From NCBI GenBank assembly GCA_011800805.1, contig MPNW01000116.1, positions 80,803 through 144,802 of the forward strand: a stretch of 64,000 nt of DNA, in the 5' to 3' direction. Below, piece by piece: positions 1 through 18,348 of the stretch. The stretch comes from Hirudo medicinalis. Lineage: Eukaryota > Annelida > Clitellata > Hirudinida > Hirudinidae. The position numbers were made by a program, and so were the translations under genes. Position 1 is the stretch's first letter; each line of letters starts with the position of its first letter. The notes beneath the pieces are model-generated. The model ran no database searches. It was not told where the DNA came from and saw only the letters and a list, made by a program, of their open reading frames with translations.

Positions 1-610
1 AACTATGTCAAGTGAAGTCTCTGCATCTTTAAATCATTTTGCCCATTGATTACGGCTCACTTCATTTTCCAAAATTCCTCTCCAGAATCGTTCCATTGAT
101 TCCAGGCTTAGCGATTCTTTGATTTCCAGTTTAATGGTGAAATCATCTTTAGAACTTCTCCATATCATAGTTAAACATTTATTTTGGCAATACTTCATTT
201 ATTTCACCAACTTAATTAATTATCTGGAAGCTTCATAGCAACTCCGTTTTCGAGTTGATTTAGGCGAGATTTTAATGTTCTTACTTTTATTTCATTTTTT
301 GAACTCCCTCAGAACTGCAAGATCTTTCTGGCAAGTGCCAAGTTTTGAAGTCACCCTTTCCAGTTTTGAGTCTTTGATTCACATGGGATGAAAGTGTTCT
401 TTTTTTCTCTTTTGCATCTAGTGCTATTGTATACATTCATTTTTTTTGGTTAAATTCAAGATACCACTTGAAGTCAGGCTTGGTAATGCTTTGCCTGCTC
501 TCTAATTCATTAGAAATATGGTTTGGATTTTGTCTAGGCTTGTCATAAATAATAATAATAATAATAATAATTATATTTCATGCATGAACTATTCTACGAA
601 AGATTCTAAC
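1..610. other. 3' flank of PEPD, no certain gene
   Basis: This stretch lies downstream of the last PEPD exon I can place. The prolidase C terminus, including the exon with the fifth metal ligand, should follow on the minus strand, but I cannot find it here, so it probably lies beyond position 1. An (AAT)n microsatellite occupies 547-571. The minus strand at about 52-200 has an open reading frame of roughly 48 codons ending in a stop. It has a plausible amino acid mix (it includes ESMERFWRGILENEV) but I do not recognise it. Confidence 0.5.
547..571. repeat. (AAT)n microsatellite
   Basis: About eight uninterrupted AAT units directly beside the last recognisable PEPD exon, in its 3' flank or intron. 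Confidence 0.9.
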
Positions 611-3600
611 AGGATTTATGAAGTAACACCCGGGTTCAATGGTAAGCACCATCCTCTCCTCAATGATCCTGTTCATTCTCAGACTCTTCAGTCCAGGCTG
701 GTTGATCCTCTCAATACCCTGGGGAAATTTGAGCATTCAGAGTGCTAAGATCAGACAAGAGAGATGCATGAGTCAACATTAGTTTACACATTGTGTAACA
801 ATGCAAAAATATGAAAATGATTTAGTTAACGATAAGTTTCTTTGCATTATATGCTACATTTTTAGTTGATCTTTTGAATGCCTTATGTTTCTGAAGCATT
901 ATTTAATCACATATATATTTGCATCTATGTAATGATGTTTACTTTGAAATTATAACAATGATGACCACAATTACCTTTGGGTAACCACCAACATCGTGAA
1001 CATCCAGCCCCATGAGATGTCCGAGACCATGGGGCATAAATACGGCACCGAGATGAACGGCCATCATGTCATCCACCGAGCCTTTGAGAAGCCCTGCACT
1101 CTTAAGATCTTCGAGGATCACTCTCTCTGCTAATTGATGCATCTTCGACCAAGGGACTCCTATAATTTTAAACATTATACATCTTCTGCATCCATCAATG
1201 CATTTGTCAATTTAAGTATACATCCACCTGGCTTTGAAGCTCTCATGACAGCTCTATTTGCCCTTAGCACAGCATTGTAGATCATCTTTTGCTTATCTGT
1301 GAATTTTCCATTCACTGGAAAAGTGCAGGTGATGTCAGCAACATAACCATAGTATTCTCCACCCATGTCAAAAAGGCTGTAGAAAAAGATAGATTTTCTA
1401 AGGTTTGTACACAAGGACATAACAACTTTAATATTATAAAATTATTACATTAATTATTAGTTACAATCAACCCACCACAAGTCACCATCTTGGACTTTCT
1501 TGTCATTTGGTGCAGCAGCATGACCATAATGGAGGATGGAGCCATTATGCCCACTGGAAACAGATTGACATGATTATGAGCTACTACTAGTACAAGCACC
1601 ATCAAGCCAACAATGATAGAATTTTAGTGATGGTAACAATAACAACCTTCCACAAATGCAAGTGTATCCCACATGTCTCATGCCTCCTTCTGAGTAGCAA
1701 TGCTTGAGAAATACGCTACAAGAACAAATTAAAAATAAAATCAGGGCCTTAGTCATGATATCACATGGCATCACACAAATTAAATCATTTATTAATAACA
1801 AATAGCTAGCATCGCCACCACTTGTAATCAAGTTCTAACCATTCAAGTAATCAAAATAAATATAAGATGCAAGCAAACATATAAGCAAAAAATAAATAAA
1901 AATGCTGAACCCTCAACATATCAAGATGGTAATTATGTTAACAATTTGATTAGCAAGAGCTATCGAAGGCTAATAAAAAAATCTGATCACGATAACATCA
2001 CCTTTCCCCCTGGTACTCATACATATCAGGCTTCATAGATAGCATCACCTGCAGTAAGATAAGGTCATCACTTCATCTTTAATATCAATTCTAATGACTA
2101 TGCTAAATGCATAAGATAATAGAACAAGTATTAAAGGTTAAAATAATTAGGGAGCCTTAGAATTGTTCAAAGATAGATTGCAATATCAGTAAGCAACAAT
2201 TGATAATGTTGCATCCCACTATTAAAAGAAAATCAATTCATAGCATATGTCCTCATAACCATCATCTCTGTAATTGATCATCATCACCTTTTTGTGTGCC
2301 TCGCTACTGATCCTGTTAATATACTTCAAGAGGTCCAATTCATAATCTGTCTTGAATATCCTCCTGAAATTATATTAGCCAAACTATCAGTTAAGGAATC
2401 CTAAAATCTAATAATATTGTTTGACAACATCACTGTAAAATCCTTGTGCGTCGTCTTTAATAATGAAGCGAGGAAAAAGAAATAATAACTAACAAATCCG
2501 TTATTTCGGGAAACAAAATGGTGTTGTCCTTTTGGAACCTTGAAGAAAAAAAAAGTTATTGAACCATTTCAAAAGGATAAAGATACATTGAAGTGATTAA
2601 TTCCTAGCAAATATAACCATTAAAAACAAAATATAGATAACAAACATTTCACAACAAAAGAGAAGCTTAATTTACAAAATGTATAAAAGAACTTAAAGCA
2701 AACACATAAACAATCACAAAAGAAAAACTCACTGTTCGATTCCATCAAAACATGCTTCTTGTATTTCACGACCACTATCAGTGTTGAGACCTTTCTGTGA
2801 ATTCTCACTCAATTGTTTCATCATGTAAAACATCATTTAAATATAACTTCTACAGTCCTTTATCAGTAAGCAAAATAATACTTCAAACAATCAGTCAACT
2901 TTTACTTAGCCATTAACCTCTTTAACTCTCATTTAAAAATATCTAAATGTAAAACATTATGCAAACCAGGGTGAGCAGGCAGAAAGATCCCTTGCTCTTG
3001 AGAACTTTAACGATCTGTGGAAATAAAACATTAAATTTATTATACGATTTCATGAGTATCAACCTTAATCACAATCCAAACACAATAAATTATATACAAT
3101 ATGATAATAATCCTTTGCATCATCATCATCATCATCATCCCTTGCAAACCTCGTCCGTGTAATAAGCTTCTTCAACGTCGTATTTCTTTCTGAAGTGATC
3201 AGGTGGGTGGATTCTAGATTTGGAGATAATTATGATGATAAGTTTGTTGGACACAATTTGTAAATCCCATTTGACAAGAATATAATGGAGAATAAGCATC
3301 CCTTATGCTTACGCTCATGGAACTATACAAATTCACTTATTATTATTTATGATTTATTTCTATTGCAATTTTATAATATAATAATTATTAAGCAGTTTTG
3401 ATTATTTTATTAGTATTGAGTAATTAGATTGCTTAATTAAAATTAATAATGACAAATATTATTTGAAAATAATTCATTCTTAAAATTAAACATTTATCAA
3501 ATTAAGTTATGGCACTCACTCCCCCATCCAAACAACATAGGACTCTGGCAATCTAGGAACAAAGATTGTGGCTCGGCCACTGTCTACCTCCAATATGGCA

Positions 3601-4428
3601 AAAAAATCAGGTTCTAAAATGCCGAAAGTCCACCGAAAGTAAGATTCCTGCATGTGTGTAATATATATTCTTTCAAAGCCAACAATCAATTTATAGAAAC
3701 AATTAGAAATTCTAATTAAAAATCTTACTCACCTGTCTGAATTCTGAAACATTAGTATCTGTGCTGTACCTTAGAAAATCACTGCCTCCTTGGAGGAGAA
3801 CAATAGAGTTGTGGGCAAGATCAGGTAGCGATTTGAGTCTGTCACATAGGCGAGCTCTATTGACTTTAAAGAGCATCATGGGAATCTTGTAAGTGTGATC
3901 CCCCATGTCATAATATGGTCTAAACACGTTGCAGATGAAAATGGTTAATGGCTGATTAAAAATTGACAATACAAACCATATAAGCTAACAAAATCAAATT
4001 AGTCTCTTATGTAAAATATGGTGCAATATTCCTACTCCATTACAATTAAAAAAAGCAAAAAACAATCTGCAAAAATTCATAAAACAAAATGAATGCATGA
4101 TGTAACATTATATTAGTGCCACAGGAAAAAGTCAGAAGCTAGGAACTATTTAATGATTATTATTGCTCAAATTCCTGAATAAACATTATCAAAAACGTCT
4201 TAACACTAAGTTCTTCTGTTCATTTTAGAATAAACAAATAATACAACATGATCCTCATATAACAAAATAAATTTTCAAATATATGATTTCTGGTATAAAT
4301 TTTCCTGTCCACAACAAAGAATAAAAAAAGAGCAACATGGCTACATAATATAAATGTAAAGTGCGATTGAATATTTTCGAATTAATAAATACCGATTATG
4401 TCTGTATCAAACATTACCCGTCCTCCAT
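611..4428 (-). CDS. PEPD: Xaa-Pro dipeptidase (prolidase), 3' end missing
   Basis: Cytosolic metallopeptidase of the pita-bread family that cleaves dipeptides with C-terminal proline or hydroxyproline. Fourteen exons on the minus strand: 4428-4418, 3919-3733, 3647-3520, 3213-3150, 3014-2967, 2794-2733, 2538-2494, 2363-2288, 2048-2002, 1715-1647, 1553-1476, 1376-1228, 1159-975 and 718-611. Together they give 419 codons with phases that agree throughout. Visible family landmarks are [41 protein letters not shown] and VADITCTFP (two metal-binding Asp), MPHGLGH (metal-binding His) and LTIEPGCYF (metal-binding Glu). The fifth ligand, in the usual FGGVRIEED motif, is not found, so about 75 C-terminal residues lie in unplaced exons, probably left of the window. 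The first exon encodes only MEDG. The start codon faces HAUS8 across 1.1 kb. Confidence 0.95.
3119..3140. repeat. (CAT)n microsatellite
   Basis: About seven CAT units within a PEPD intron, ending ten bases from the exon boundary at 3150. Confidence 0.85.
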
Positions 4429-5572
4429 TGCTTTCGTTCTTTAGCAATTTCGAACCAGCCTTCTCTTTTTAATATACTCCCAGGGTAAATCTCATCACAT
4501 GATCGCATGTGTGACAATTTTGGACCATTTCATAACTAGATGATCGGGAAGGAAAATGTTTACATGTTCTTCTTGTTTATTAAGTTAGTTAAAATTCGAA
4601 TTATTAAACGAGTCAAGATTCAGCTCATACTCGACGTCATTACTATTGTCACCTATTCCACGAGGAGGAGTTGCATTATATTAGCTCACACTTACTAAAT
4701 GCAAGCGATAAATTAATTTTATTTGTATCTTGAAAATCCATTATAATTTTAATTTCTCTATTATGAAATGAATACTGCAAGTTTAAATGCGCCCTCTTCA
4801 GTCCCTAGCCAGGCAAGATTTTGTTTAAATAATATTAATAACATTAGAAGGTTACACATAAAAATAAAATTATTTTAAATTTAAATTTCAATGATCTATT
4901 ATCATTATTTGAACTTTTGTTTACTTATCAACAGCCGGGAATTTGGAAATGTCTAGTTATTCGAGTGACGGCATTAGGTTTGAACTATATATTTTTTCGT
5001 TACAGTTATTATTTAATTAAATAAAAATGAAGATGATAGTGATTTATTGAGCTGGGCCTTAATTTAAAAAACTTAACATTGCTAATGGAGGGGATGCGAC
5101 GAGGTTATCCGTTGCCCATAATGATAACGATTCAGAAATTGATTAAAGTGGCTTCAAGACCACTTATTATGTAGAGGATAGCTTTCTCTGAAGAGGAAAG
5201 TTTTGAGGGCGGAGTAAAACCTGGGTGGATCAGTATTGGTAATCGAAGCGGATAGTCTATTCCAGATCTGTCATAGAAGGAAGCGAAGATAATGCGCATA
5301 AATTACTAATCAATTAATAGTTTTAATGGAATAAAAAAAATTGAAAATCGGAAAGAATTAATAATAATAATAGTTAATTTATAATGCGCATTTGCAAAGC
5401 ATCAGAGGCGCCTAATTAGCAAAGAATAATTGATCAGAAATTAAAGATTTGTGATTGTTATTTGTTGGTTATTAAACTAATGTTTTAAGGCTTTGAATTT
5501 ATGAAAACGACTTTGTAATTGCTTAAATATTTACTCTCTAGGTCCTTGAGGAAATCAGAAAGTCATCAATCA
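4429..5572. promoter_or_regulatory. Divergent intergenic region PEPD / HAUS8
   Basis: AT-rich DNA of 1.1 kb between the PEPD start codon (minus) and the inferred HAUS8 start codon (plus). It should hold both promoters and 5' untranslated regions. I see no clear TATA box, repeat or further reading frame. Confidence 0.4.
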
Positions 5573-8500
5573 ATGCCTAGCCATATTCCTGTTTTGGATG
5601 TGGACAAGGAACAATTCATTGTTAGTTATGCATGCATTTTTAATTTCCTGTAGCAAACACAAGTATTGACTTTGAAAATCGACAAGTTGTGATTGCACAA
5701 ATCATACATCTTCAAATTATTGCAGCCTCTGAGGGATCATATATTTCTAATTGAAGCCACTGCAGAGCAAAGGCCAAGGGGTGGGAGGTCAGAAGTGGGG
5801 GTAAAAGTGGAGACTTCAGTGGTGTTATCTCCAGCTAGGGTCATAAAACATGGTGAACCTTATCCCAGGTATGCTTGTCTCTATCATTCATTTAAAAACC
5901 TATTTTAGCATTATTTAGATTTTAAAGAGTGAATTATTTGATGAAAGTTACTGCTGAATATCTTTAATTATTTGTTCATTCATTCAGCTTTAGCACCATC
6001 CCTATTGATAGTGCCACCAATCAAAGTTTAGCTAGCAAGGGGCTTTCCCTTACGTTTTGCCCATTACAAAATTGTGAAGATGAGCCAAAAGGACCAGGTG
6101 AGTTAAGTTTCTTTGACTTTGATGTTTTCTTCATATCAGTATTCATATGCTAGGTGATAATCTGCCATCTCAGGTTAGGCCATTGGTAAAATCCCTAAAG
6201 TTTGAACAAAAGAAAGAAATGTCAGAGAGGCAAGTCCTAAATCAAACCTTTCCAATAATTCTGTTGTTGTTATCAGAAGTTATTAGAGAATATAGATAAC
6301 TGGGGAATTATTTGATTTAAGATTATCTGGCCAAATTGAACAGAAAAACAAATCTCAAGCCAATAAAAGAGCAGGTGACTAAATCAGAGTTAATGAGTTT
6401 CATGATAATTTGAGATTGGGGAGATATGATAATTCTCACAAAATCATTATAATAATTGAGAGTGGTAATATTGCTCAGGCCCAAACTTGGTCATTCCTTC
6501 AAAATATCTCCAACCCCGCAAGGGTCCAATGAAGGTCACCAATAGGGTATGAAAATTAATCTTGTTTTTTCATGTGAACAATTATTGTTTCCATTTATCA
6601 TTCTTAATTAGTCAAAACACATGAACAGAATAAAGATTTACTGAAGAATGTTACATCTACATCGTTGGGCATCAAGGCTAGTACTCTCAGGCATCAAAAC
6701 TCTTTGAAGAATTCCAGTGGATATTCAGGTTTGTCAAAGAAGAACTTATTTCAGATTATGATTTTTATTTTTACATGGATTGATGGAATGTGCCTCTTGA
6801 AAAAAGCACTTAAATTAGATAAGGTAAAAGCTGTATTCTCAAAACAATGGTATAATAATTACAATTATTGCTCTTTTTGAAATTTGTAAATCTTTCAATG
6901 AGGTTTGAAATACATGCCCAATTTCCCGAGGATTGCCAATCAATTGCAAAAGTGATTTAATTCCCCAAGGAACCAAACTTTCCTCGAATGTGACAAACAA
7001 CTCATTGGCTAGAGCCCACAGCTTCGCACCACTCGATGCAACGGTCGAGCCAAAGACCGAACATGAACTTAAAAAGCCCTCTCATCATTTTTTTGGAGAG
7101 GAAGCTGATGTAACTCTATCTAATTTGAGAGTCCCAGGTGATGCTAAAGACATAAGAATAGAAAGGAAACAATTAGGGAAGCTGACATATTTCTCCGGCA
7201 ATTCAGTAACTCTACAAAAGCAAAAGGATGAACCAAAAGAAGATAAGCAACTCCAGGAGCAGTCAACTGGGCAGTACTGCCCTAGCTCAACTCCTACCAT
7301 TGTCAGAAAAAATAAGCATACAACAGACCTTAAGAAGGGAAGGACTTCAACTCCTAATAATATGGCAACCCAGAACCTCTCTCATTATATAACTTCTTTT
7401 GGAGATGTGGACATGTCTTCAATAGAGCTTGCTTCAGGACTGATAGATACGACAAAAGGTAATAAAATGTTTAAATTTAACACATATCTTGATAAAATAA
7501 TTTTTTAAAATAACTAAGATTATTTTAATAACTAGAATAGTGGAAAGTTTCTTCCAAAAAATAACGACTTGCCTTTCAGATCAACATCCTCTGCAAGAAG
7601 TTATGTGTAAAGATGATTGTAAAAAGGTAATTAGTAAGGAATAAAAATGGTCAGGCTTATGCTTGATGTCCTTAAACCATGGTTAAAATATAAATTCATT
7701 GCATAAAATTTAAACATTTTAGCACATAACAATAAAGGCATAAATCAAAGACTAAACTATTTTAAAATTATCCTGCAGACGGTAATAAAACCAAAACTAT
7801 CAGAAGAGCAAATTGTGGGAATTCTTTATTCCAGGTATCTTCAGTACACTTATTTAGATGCCAAGGCAGAGAAGTCGGTAAAGGAGAGTGAGATGCAAGC
7901 TCTGGTTAGTTAATGTAAACAATCACCTTAAGAATAAGTTCCATAATTGCCCCACAAATTTTGATTTATTATAAAAAACAGGTGCAGATTAATAAAATAA
8001 GAGAGTTAGCCTTAAATATCAGGAGAGAAAAGCAGGTCTTGCAAAACACCTGTTCCCAGAGGCTGCTGCAAACAATGATCGAGGAACTCATGAAGATCAT
8101 AGTAACTAAATGCATTTGATTGGTTACTTTTACTAAACAAAATTGTGATGATGACCACAATCTATGATTTCCAAACTGATCTCTTGCTTTGTCAGGATAC
8201 CTCTCTGCCGGACCTTTTGCCGAAGTTCGAATCAGCTCTTGTATCTTACTTTAATATTGCCGATGCCTTGGAAACGACCAGGAATTCCATAGAAACTACT
8301 GGAATCTATCTGCCACATAACAAAAATGACGATAACATGTTATTTGCATGTTATGGTTGGTGAAAATAGATATGTTTTTTATATCAACAAACTTTAGCTG
8401 AACTCTAGATGAGTAATTTTTATGGAATAATATGTATCAGAGGAAGAAAGTGCAAAGGAACTTCAGGAAAGTGAAACCCTTCTCAGTGAGATTCTAGAAA

Positions 8501-8795
8501 CAGTCAAAGAAAAGTCTTCTGCTGTTCAAGACATTTCTTCTTCCATGACAGAGATGCTGGAATTCTCAGAAGAGGGAATAAGACAAATGGAAATGTAACC
8601 TTTTCTAAAAATTTTTAAGGAAACATCAAACTTCTATTGAGAAAAATAATTGTTTTGTTTTAATATTAATAATATTTGATTATTTTTAGGTGCATAAACC
8701 TCCTCCAAGATGTAGCCAAGTTGGAATTGGATGAATCAACCTGGAGATATTCTCTAACCGAAGATGATGACCTATTGAAATCAAAATATTTTTAA
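5573..8795 (+). CDS. HAUS8: HAUS augmin-like complex subunit 8
   Basis: Probable microtubule-binding subunit of augmin, the complex that recruits gamma-tubulin to spindle microtubules for branching nucleation. Twelve exons: 5573-5620, 5726-5868, 5988-6097, 6479-6546, 6629-6728, 6931-7458, 7580-7626, 7779-7904, 7982-8101, 8196-8355, 8441-8594 and 8690-8795, giving 569 residues with consistent phases. The N-terminal half is basic, low-complexity and serine-rich, as in HAUS8, and includes VIPSKYLQPRKG, resembling the conserved SRYLQY element. The C-terminal half is coiled coil: a second YSRYLQYTYLDAKAEK, then ADALETTRNS...GIYLP, which matches the HAUS8 ALDTTRHEL...IHLEG region, then acidic helices to a final KSKYF. 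Human HAUS8 is shorter (about 410 residues). The start codon and the fifth exon's acceptor are the least certain points, and the tenth exon could end at 8349. An AATAAA polyadenylation signal lies at 9274. Confidence 0.75.
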
Positions 8796-10097
8796 TTTGT
8801 ATTCTAGTTAAATGAATCGTAATTAATCATTGATATTGAAAATGTGAAACCCCTTTGCTCTCATGAAGTGTCGGATTTCTCGATTGCCCCAAATTTCATA
8901 GATTAAAATGTTTGTGATATGAGGAAGCGGTTCGAAATTAGTATTTTTTCCCGAAAGGTTAGAAGCATCGATCTGATAAATTCTGAAAGTCTAAATAAGC
9001 CTCAGGTTCGATGTGCTGAACCTACAAGTTTTCAAGTCGGCTCTGGAGCATTGCTAATTGATCCAATGAAATCTGTGGATCTGTTGGTGCCAGGTCAGAG
9101 TTTTCGGGCTGCCAGTTATTATTGTTATTGGAGGTAGCCGAAGCCTAAACCTCTCGCTTTTTAAAATGAAAGTCTTGTAAATGTTTGAACTACTAAAAGT
9201 CTAAATGTACAGCTTTCATTGCAATAGCATTTTTAAATTGCTAAAGAATTACAAACTGTAAGATATATAATACAATAAAAGCAACCTCTTCTGAACAATT
9301 CCAACTTTTACTTGTTGGCTGACCTTGACCTATTCCATGCTTTTAACACATACTAGTTCTGGATAGCACACATTGCATAACACAACATTCGTTTGTTTGA
9401 ACTCATTTGCTAACCTAATTATTTCCGGAATACGGATTACTTGCTAATTAATAACGTATTGCATCATTGTTTCACGACATGGTTTTCAAAATTTGCTGCG
9501 CGTCGTCGTCTCGCAAGTTGGCACGACGGTAATAGCAACAGTCGCAATGAGCCGTGTTCGAAACCCAACCTGCACTGCCGCGAGCGCCCTTGGGTAGGAG
9601 CGCCTTTTAAATGGTTGACAAGAATCATATGGCGCTACGTGAATGGACTACATTTACAAGTACATCCTTTGTAACTTTCGGTTTGGTTTTCGGTCGGTCT
9701 CTAGCTGAAGCTGCTCGAGGCATTATTTTCATGACGAGATATTTCAAAACAAATTAAAACACATTGAAGTTGAAAGCATTATTAAAAAAACAAAATAATT
9801 ATGTTCTTTAAGCTTTGCTGAGAAAACATAATTCTCCCAACTTCATAATATATCTGAGATTTTCTTACATTTCTTTGGATGTTGTCGTTTTGGAGGAGGA
9901 GTTGGGGGTTTTGCTACCAAAAGTTTAGTGGATTAGATTAGATTTGTCGTCTGCTTATTTAAAAAAAGGTTATAAATATCGGACATGTGCTTCATTCTTG
10001 TTAAACATTGTGTCACTTATACGTTAGTCATGTTTTCTTTAAGGGGCTTTGGAAAAGTCTTTGGAAAATTCCTTTCATTGTTTAGCTTTGAAAACGT
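8796..10097. other. Intergenic, HAUS8 3' region and STK38 promoter
   Basis: Contains the HAUS8 3' untranslated region with AATAAA at 9274, a tRNA-like repeat copy at 9513-9620 (listed separately) and the presumed STK38 upstream region. An open frame at 8919-9137 (72 codons) resembles no family I know and has no clear splice partner. Confidence 0.5.
9513..9620 (+). mobile_element. tRNA-like short repeat, family B, copy 1
   Basis: About 108 bp aligning by eye with copies at 12893, 19460, 24348 and 52555. Shared blocks are AAGTTGGC (A-box-like), GACGGTAATAGCAA, the B-box-like GTGTTCGAAACCC and CTTGGGTAGGAGCGCC. The spacing and the two Pol III box-like elements suggest a SINE head derived from a tRNA. 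This copy is shortened just after the A-box block. Confidence 0.55.
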
Positions 10098-16041
<5,944 letters not shown>

Positions 16042-18348
16042 TGATTTGAAACTGACGAAAGTGCTCGGTCTTTTTATGATTAGAAACACTTAATCATTAT
16101 TAATTATGCTGTTGTTCTTATTATTATTGTTGTCATCTTCATAATTGACTGTTTTTTTGTTGCTGCTCAAAGTGCTGTCTTTGTTTTGATTAGAATGCTG
16201 AGAAAGACCTCATAGAGTCATTTGAGGATAGGTCTACAGTGGTTCTTTATCTATTATTAGGGGAACTCATCAAAATCTGATGTTCTTTTTTGTGTAAATA
16301 TGTTAGAAATGGCTTGGTTGTGGCACTTTGTATGTATTTTTGTTTTCCCATTGTTTTAAATGTTATTGGTAGGTTAATAAGCTTAATTACGTCTGTTGTT
16401 GCCATTGGAATTGCCAGTTGCTAACATTATTATTAGTTATTTATGCACTTCTGAAGCTCTTACAAAGGATCAAAGTCATCTAAATTTAAGTCATGCACAT
16501 TTTAAAATGTTTATTTAAATGCTTTTTTTAATTTCATATTTCTTTTGGGATTTCCTTTATTATCTTTTAGTAATTTTTCTCTGTCATTTCTGCATTTCTT
16601 TCTTCTCTTTTGGCTACCTCTCATAGTTAACCAAATTCAAGATGCAAGTTATTTTTCTGTAATATTGCAGTATTATTTTTGGTGATGTTAATAAAGGCAA
16701 CAATTGATGAAGTTTGTGGTAAGTACCATCACCACTGTTATATTACCATAGTGATTGTAACTTTATAATTATGTATATTTTATATGTGTTGTTATGTAAT
16801 TATGGTACTGAAATATTCAACAAATGAACTATTTCATCAGACAATGTGTTTCAATAGTTTGGACTAGTTTATAATTTGGTACTGTTTTGTATCATGTCTT
16901 ATTTGTTTATACGTAGTTGTTTGTGCCCTAACATCCTTAAGATTAACAGGCACTTAGAGAAATTATCCAAATAAATAGGAGCAGTTGCTGACCAAGCTAA
17001 GTCAATGTATGGCTGGGAGGCACTGTGGATATGTTTGAAGTTGAAATGGATGGATTGATTGGGAAGTTATTTCTTTTGTTTTCTTGATGATTGTTGCAAA
17101 GTTCCACTTGTTGGCCTGATTACTTACCTTGGCCTTCCTTCCTTTATGCCTTAACATTCGGCTCATCAATCTTGTTAGGCTGTGTTATTTCCTTGTATCA
17201 GTTTATTGGTTTATTAAGGATTCATTTATTACAATGTTTCGCTATCTGCAGTTCAACATTGTGCTTAATGCATTAATACATAATTTTGAGATTTCGAGAG
17301 GCAGTGAAGCAATAGATATGTGTGTATGTATGTATGTATGTATGTATGTATCATTTAATTTTAAAGATATCCATTTTCTGAGAAAAAAGCCCTGTCAATC
17401 TAGTTTTTGGTCGAACTTGTAACAATTTACAACACTTTACATTTTTGTAATATCTGCTTTCGTCCTCTTATTTGCTGCGTTAGGTCATATGCTCTAATGC
17501 TTTTGGAGGTTCTCGTCCATAATGTTTCTGCATTCATTCAGAGATCAGGATTAAAATACTACATTTTACGTTTCCGTAAGCCAAACACACCAGATTTTAA
17601 AATTAATTATTTTACCCTTTCCTGGTTTTTTCAGGTAAATTAGAAAGTCATTTGTAAGCCGTTTAAGAAGGTCACGACAATTCGAGTCTAGTTCGGTTAG
17701 TAGTCAGCAATACCTGGAAGGGGGGCTATTCCGGTACTCGCTCCTCTAAATTTCGCTAGGCGTCCAGGTTATCAGGAATTTTTGTTTTTTGAGCTCAGGA
17801 ACAAAAAATCATTATATAATGCTTTTTTGGGGGTCAGGGTTAGGGGCATTCTAGACTTTCAAAATTTGAAAATTATGGACTTATACAATTAAGGTGTTGT
17901 CATTTTATAATTAGTTATGGTTTATCATTCTAAAGTGTGATATTTATTACTTAAGTGGCACATTAAAAGTGTTACTATGTCGATTGCTCTTCCAGAGGAG
18001 TTCCTATTTTGTTGTGGCTCTAGCCTTTTAAGATGTTGAAGTTTGTGCTGTGGTGGATTCCTAAGTATTACGGGGATCATTAATTAGTGAGGAGATATAA
18101 TATCGACGGTTTTTTGTTTTGTTTTGTTTTTATAGATATTTACGTTTATTGTTTAACAGATCGCATTTAGTATGCGCATTGTGTTGTGTTCTGTTTAGAA
18201 AGTCGATTAAACCATTCGATTGTATTGATTTTAAGAGATTTGCTGAGAACAATGCCGATGATCAGCTATTTGGTATAGTTTTAGTGATGAGTTGCTTCAG
18301 GAAAGAAGGGGAAGAAAGCGCGGATGAGAGTAACACTTGCCAGGCATA
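16042..18348. other. STK38 3' region and Onecut upstream region
   Basis: T-rich on the plus strand. AATAAA at 16690 is a good candidate for the STK38 polyadenylation signal. A (TGTA)n microsatellite lies at 17323-17351. The part nearest Onecut should hold its promoter and 5' leader. Open frames here (for example 17129-17422, which runs through the microsatellite) look like chance. No gene is recognised. Confidence 0.5.
17323..17351. repeat. (TGTA)n microsatellite
   Basis: About seven tetranucleotide units between STK38 and Onecut. Confidence 0.9.

Noticed and set aside
6154..6233. An extra HAUS8 exon at 6154-6233
   Set aside because: The frame looks coding (DNLPSQVRPLVKS), but including it breaks the phase to the next exon. 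Joining 6097 directly to 6479 keeps the phase.
17129..17422. 97-codon hydrophobic frame before Onecut
   Set aside because: It includes the (TGTA)n microsatellite and T-rich sequence that gives spurious hydrophobic codons.
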